Source of the DNA: Actinomycetes bacterium
Lineage (GTDB): Bacteria; Actinomycetota; Actinomycetes; Actinomycetales; JAJYRW01
Assembly: GCA_021793895.1 (NCBI GenBank)
Contig: JAJYRW010000059.1
Span: 1-8,145 of the forward strand
Length of the DNA stretch: 8,145 bases
Reading direction: 5' to 3'
Below are positions 5,851 to 8,145 of this stretch, one piece after another (position 1 is the first letter of the stretch; every line of letters starts with the position of its first letter). The position numbers and the translations under genes were made by a program. Below the pieces are notes generated by a model. It did no database searches and had not been told where the DNA came from. It was given only the letters and a program-made list of their open reading frames with translations.

Positions 5851-7157
5851 GAAAAAATCGTCTATCCCGAAAGGTGACGAGCAGTATCGCGCTGGCCACT
5901 GCGGGAACACTCGCCCTAGCTGGATGCGGTTCATCAGATTCCGATGGCACTTCTGACTCGGGAGATGAAGTAACACTAACTTTTGCGTCCTGGCTTCCAA
6001 CGCAAGATCAATGGCAAGATCTCATTGCCGAATTTGAAGAGGAACATCCAAATATAAACATCGAGTTCGACCGCAATGAAGATTATGAGGCCTACCTCAC
6101 TAATCTGGATAATGACATTCTTGCAGGCGAAACTCCTGATTTATTCGGAATCCAAGTCGGCTCATCCTTCGACGACTACGCCGAATTCGCGCTCGATACG
6201 GCAGACTATGCCGAAGACTGGATTGGAGGGGTGAATTCGGAAGCCCTAGACCAGACAACCACGAGTGACGGCACAGTGGCGGCGGTACCGCTGCTACTGG
6301 CTGGAATGGAATTCTACGTCTATAACCTGACGATCTTCGAAGAACTGTCTCTCGAACTACCCACCGATTACGATTCTCTTGTTGATGTGAGTCAAGCTGC
6401 CCGGGATGCGGGTTATTCACCGTTTGCCATGGGCGCAGCAGATGCTTGGCACAACGCTGACTTCTTTGTCTGGCTCGCGACCCAATACGGTGATGGCGAT
6501 GAGCTCTACCGCGCCGCCGAGGGCGAGGTCCCCTGGGATTCTGATGCCCTCGTAGCCGCTGGTGAGAAATGGCAAGACCTCTTTAACGACGGTGTTTTCC
6601 AGGACGGCGCAACACGCCCCGATACGTATCCCTCGGCACGCGACGATTATTTCCTCGCCGGGAAATCAATCGCGCTACCAACCGGATCGTGGCACGTTGG
6701 TGCAGCTCTAACCACCAGCCCGGAGGTTCCTGGCACTGAGGTGGAAGGCGACGAATTGGGAATGGCTCTGTTTCCCACCATTGGTGAACAAGACCGCGGC
6801 GCTACTTCCGGAGTCGATTTTGCAATCGCGATGAGCGATGAAATTGACGACGACAAGATCGAAGCAGCAGCAACCTTTATAGAATTCATGGCGGTTGGAA
6901 ACGGACAACAGATGTGGGTCGACACCCTGCAGGGTTTCCCTGCTGCGACCGACATTTCAGTCCAGGTTGGCTCGGAAGAATCTGATCTTGCGGCGGACAG
7001 TATTGAACTCGTAGAGGATGCGTTGCAGGCAAGCGAGCACGCCCGTAAACCGCTAGCTCCCGGGAACGACAGTCTAGAAAACGACTTGGGCATAATTCTG
7101 CAGAACATCGCTGAAGGTGCCGATCCCGCGTCAGAGTTGGCGACCTTGAACAATTAA
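5847..7157 (+). CDS. Extracellular sugar-binding lipoprotein of the ABC transporter
   Basis: A 436-residue solute-binding protein (cluster B/family 1 type) that captures the sugar outside the membrane and hands it to the two permeases. The N-terminus is a lipoprotein signal: basic residues 2-9, a hydrophobic stretch, and the lipobox L-A-G-C with the lipidated Cys27, then a Ser/Asp-rich linker to about residue 40. The mature domain opens with V-T-L-T-F-A-S-W and contains GETPDLFG (94-101), an aromatic stretch W201-H-N-A-D-F-F-V-W and L-P-T-G-S-W-H-V-G (278-285), typical sites for sugar stacking. The protein is rich in Asp and Glu. Its ATG overlaps the glycosidase stop as ATGA. It is the last gene of the operon and is followed at once by a strong terminator; in most such operons the binding protein comes first. 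Confidence 0.93.
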   Translation: MRKNRLSRKVTSSIALATAGTLALAGCGSSDSDGTSDSGDEVTLTFASWLPTQDQWQDLIAEFEEEHPNINIEFDRNEDYEAYLTNLDNDILAGETPDLFGIQVGSSFDDYAEFALDTADYAEDWIGGVNSEALDQTTTSDGTVAAVPLLLAGMEFYVYNLTIFEELSLELPTDYDSLVDVSQAARDAGYSPFAMGAADAWHNADFFVWLATQYGDGDELYRAAEGEVPWDSDALVAAGEKWQDLFNDGVFQDGATRPDTYPSARDDYFLAGKSIALPTGSWHVGAALTTSPEVPGTEVEGDELGMALFPTIGEQDRGATSGVDFAIAMSDEIDDDKIEAAATFIEFMAVGNGQQMWVDTLQGFPAATDISVQVGSEESDLAADSIELVEDALQASEHARKPLAPGNDSLENDLGIILQNIAEGADPASELATLNN

Positions 7158-7170
7158 GAATCAACCTTTT

Positions 7171-7214
7171 GCGCGGTGATGTGGCATGTAAACGCCACAT
7201 CACCGCGCATTTTT
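7171..7214 (+). terminator. Intrinsic terminator of the sugar-transport operon
   Basis: A perfect 15-bp stem (7171-7185 pairing with 7194-7208, starting GCGCGGTGATG) encloses an eight-base loop and is followed by A and five Ts (7210-7214). It begins 13 bases after the binding-protein stop. On the minus strand the hairpin is followed by AAAA, so it should work only in the plus direction. Confidence 0.93.
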
Positions 7215-7308
7215 CTACAGCGCGGGTCAAGACCGTTCGCCCCCCGTAAGGCCAGCCCACAGCCTCGGCTTACGCCCATATTTTCGCGCAATATCAACAA
7301 AAAGACAC

Positions 7309-7351
7309 TTTGTGTCAGTGGTCGCTGAAAGTATTACAGCCATGACACAAA
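7309..7351. repeat. 9-bp inverted repeat spanning a start codon
   Basis: TTTGTGTCA (7309-7317) and TGACACAAA (7343-7351) are exact reverse complements separated by 25 bases. The right arm includes the last two bases of the ATG at 7342. The left arm also overlaps a smaller palindrome, GACAC-TTT-GTGTC (7304-7316). It could be a protein-binding dyad or an RNA stem that covers the start; neither is shown. Confidence 0.5.
7310..7337 (+). promoter_or_regulatory. Weak candidate promoter before the DUF4352-like gene
   Basis: TTGTGT (7310-7315) and TATTAC (7332-7337) are spaced by 16 bases. The -10 ends four bases before the ATG, so transcription would start at or near the start codon, giving a leaderless or nearly leaderless message, a form common in actinobacteria. 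Only a weak GAAAG precedes the ATG as a ribosome site. The match to consensus is modest. Confidence 0.25.
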
Positions 7352-8145
7352 ACACACCTAACCCCCAAGTCCCTACCCAATCCGAATTTCAGCAGTACCA
7401 ACCACCGCAAGCGCCACCACAAAAGAACACCATTGGACGGATCGCGATGATCATCGCGATCATCGGTTTTATTTTCGCCTGCATTCCTGGCGCACTCGTT
7501 GTCGGATGGGTTCTGCTACCAATTGCCTTCATTTTGGCGATCGTTGGACTAACGCGATCTGGACAAAAGAAGGGCACCTCAATTACTGCCCTAATCCTTT
7601 CGATTGTTGGCACGATTATCGGCTTCGTCGTTTTTCTTACCGTTGTTACTGATGCCGTTGATGATGCGTTTAGCGACATCGATGGCGGCGAACTAGAGGC
7701 AAGCACGTCCGACAGCGACAGCGAGGCAGCCACAGAGCAAAGCGACGCTGATGTAGGCGACGAAGTAAACGATGCCGCCGAGGGTGAGGCTGACGACGCA
7801 ACCGATGCTCCTGGCACACGTGACAATCCGCTCGCAATTGGTGACGAAGTTCAAAATGACGACTGGACTATCACTCTTGGCTCTCCCTATGAGGCCACCG
7901 ATGAGGTGCTTGCCGAAAATCAGTTCAATGAAGAGCCGGAAGCGGGCATGGAATTTTGGATTCTGCCCATCACCGCTACGTATGAGGGTGAAGACACCGG
8001 CCACGCCGGCATGGACCTGACTGCGAAATTTGTTGGTGACGATGGCCGCACCTACAACGATTATGAGCCTGGATGCGGCGTAATCCCAGATGACCTGATG
8101 GACATCGATTCCTTATATGCCGACGGCACAGCTGAGGGTAATACC
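7342..8145 (+). CDS. Membrane protein with DUF4190-like helices and a DUF4352-like domain, 3'-truncated by the window edge
   Basis: The frame is open from ATG 7342 through the right edge (268 codons seen, no stop). Residues 1-30 are Pro/Gln/Asn-rich and would be cytoplasmic or disordered. Three hydrophobic segments follow (about 33-49, 52-70 and 82-102), with a short basic loop R-S-G-Q-K-K between the last two, as in DUF4190-type actinobacterial proteins. Residues about 103-158 are a strongly acidic Asp/Glu/Ser/Ala linker. From D-A-P-G-T-R-D-N-P-L (155-164) on, the sequence reads like a DUF4352/telokin-like immunoglobulin-fold domain (I-G-D-E-V, D-W-T-I-T-L-G) and includes Cys245. This domain is probably exposed outside the cell. 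The gene is separated from the upstream operon by a terminator and 127 further bases, so it is an independent unit. Its function is unknown; surface or stress roles would be speculation. Confidence 0.8.
   Translation, partial: MTQNTPNPQVPTQSEFQQYQPPQAPPQKNTIGRIAMIIAIIGFIFACIPGALVVGWVLLPIAFILAIVGLTRSGQKKGTSITALILSIVGTIIGFVVFLTVVTDAVDDAFSDIDGGELEASTSDSDSEAATEQSDADVGDEVNDAAEGEADDATDAPGTRDNPLAIGDEVQNDDWTITLGSPYEATDEVLAENQFNEEPEAGMEFWILPITATYEGEDTGHAGMDLTAKFVGDDGRTYNDYEPGCGVIPDDLMDIDSLYADGTAEGNT

Noticed and set aside
6647..7153. Long open frame on the minus strand (168 codons) within the binding-protein gene.
   Set aside because: It lies wholly antisense to a well-recognised lipoprotein gene, has a Ser/Ala-rich low-complexity translation, and shows no domain or ribosome site.
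7245..7274. Small hairpin CGTAAG...CTTACG downstream of the operon terminator.
   Set aside because: The stem is short with a bulge, the loop is long, and no T tract follows, so neither a terminator nor a riboswitch is supported.
7389..7826. Open frame on the minus strand (145 codons) opposite the DUF4352-like gene.
   Set aside because: Its Ser-rich translation mirrors the acidic linker and helices of the plus-strand gene, whose protein has clear family features.

Overview
The window looks like chromosomal DNA of a Gram-positive actinobacterium of moderate G+C (roughly 50%), perhaps an Actinomycetaceae-type or Corynebacterium-type organism. The evidence is a substrate-binding lipoprotein with an LAGC lipobox, a CUT1 sugar transporter without its own ATPase, an actinobacterial-style pentapeptide protein, and a Pro/Gln-rich membrane protein with a DUF4352-like domain. 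The taxonomic guess is inference. No mobile element, CRISPR array, tRNA or rRNA was seen.

Layout. (1) 1-1006, plus strand: the 3' part of a GNAT acetyltransferase gene, whose TGA overlaps by one base the ATG of a 217-residue pentapeptide-repeat protein. (2) 1007-1072: a short convergent gap with a 12-bp tandem duplication. (3) 1073-2062, minus strand: a LacI/GalR-family repressor. (4) 2063-2184: a divergent control region with two copies of a perfect 12-bp palindrome (TTCAACGTTGAA), whose flanks make the pair a 16-bp inverted repeat with centres 41 bp apart. (5) 2185-7157, plus strand: a four-gene operon of two CUT1 sugar permeases, a leaderless (cytoplasmic) GH43-type glycosidase with extra C-terminal domains, and the sugar-binding lipoprotein as the last gene. 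Its junctions are 0 nt, 3 nt and a 4-base ATGA overlap. (6) 7171-7214: a strong intrinsic terminator with a perfect 15-bp stem. (7) 7342 to the right edge: an incomplete gene for a three-helix membrane protein with an acidic linker and a DUF4352-like domain.

How it works (inference from families). The lipoprotein captures an oligosaccharide, most plausibly a pentose-containing one such as an arabino- or xylo-oligosaccharide. The two permeases import it, powered by an ATPase encoded elsewhere (MsiK type), and the GH43 enzyme cleaves it inside the cell. The LacI protein probably represses the operon and itself through the paired operators until a sugar signal appears. The locus is a recognisable carbohydrate-utilisation cassette, not a wholly new system. 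Its less usual aspects are the binding protein in last position, the multidomain intracellular GH43 enzyme, the symmetric operator pair, and the coupled acetyltransferase/pentapeptide gene pair with a regular cysteine ladder.
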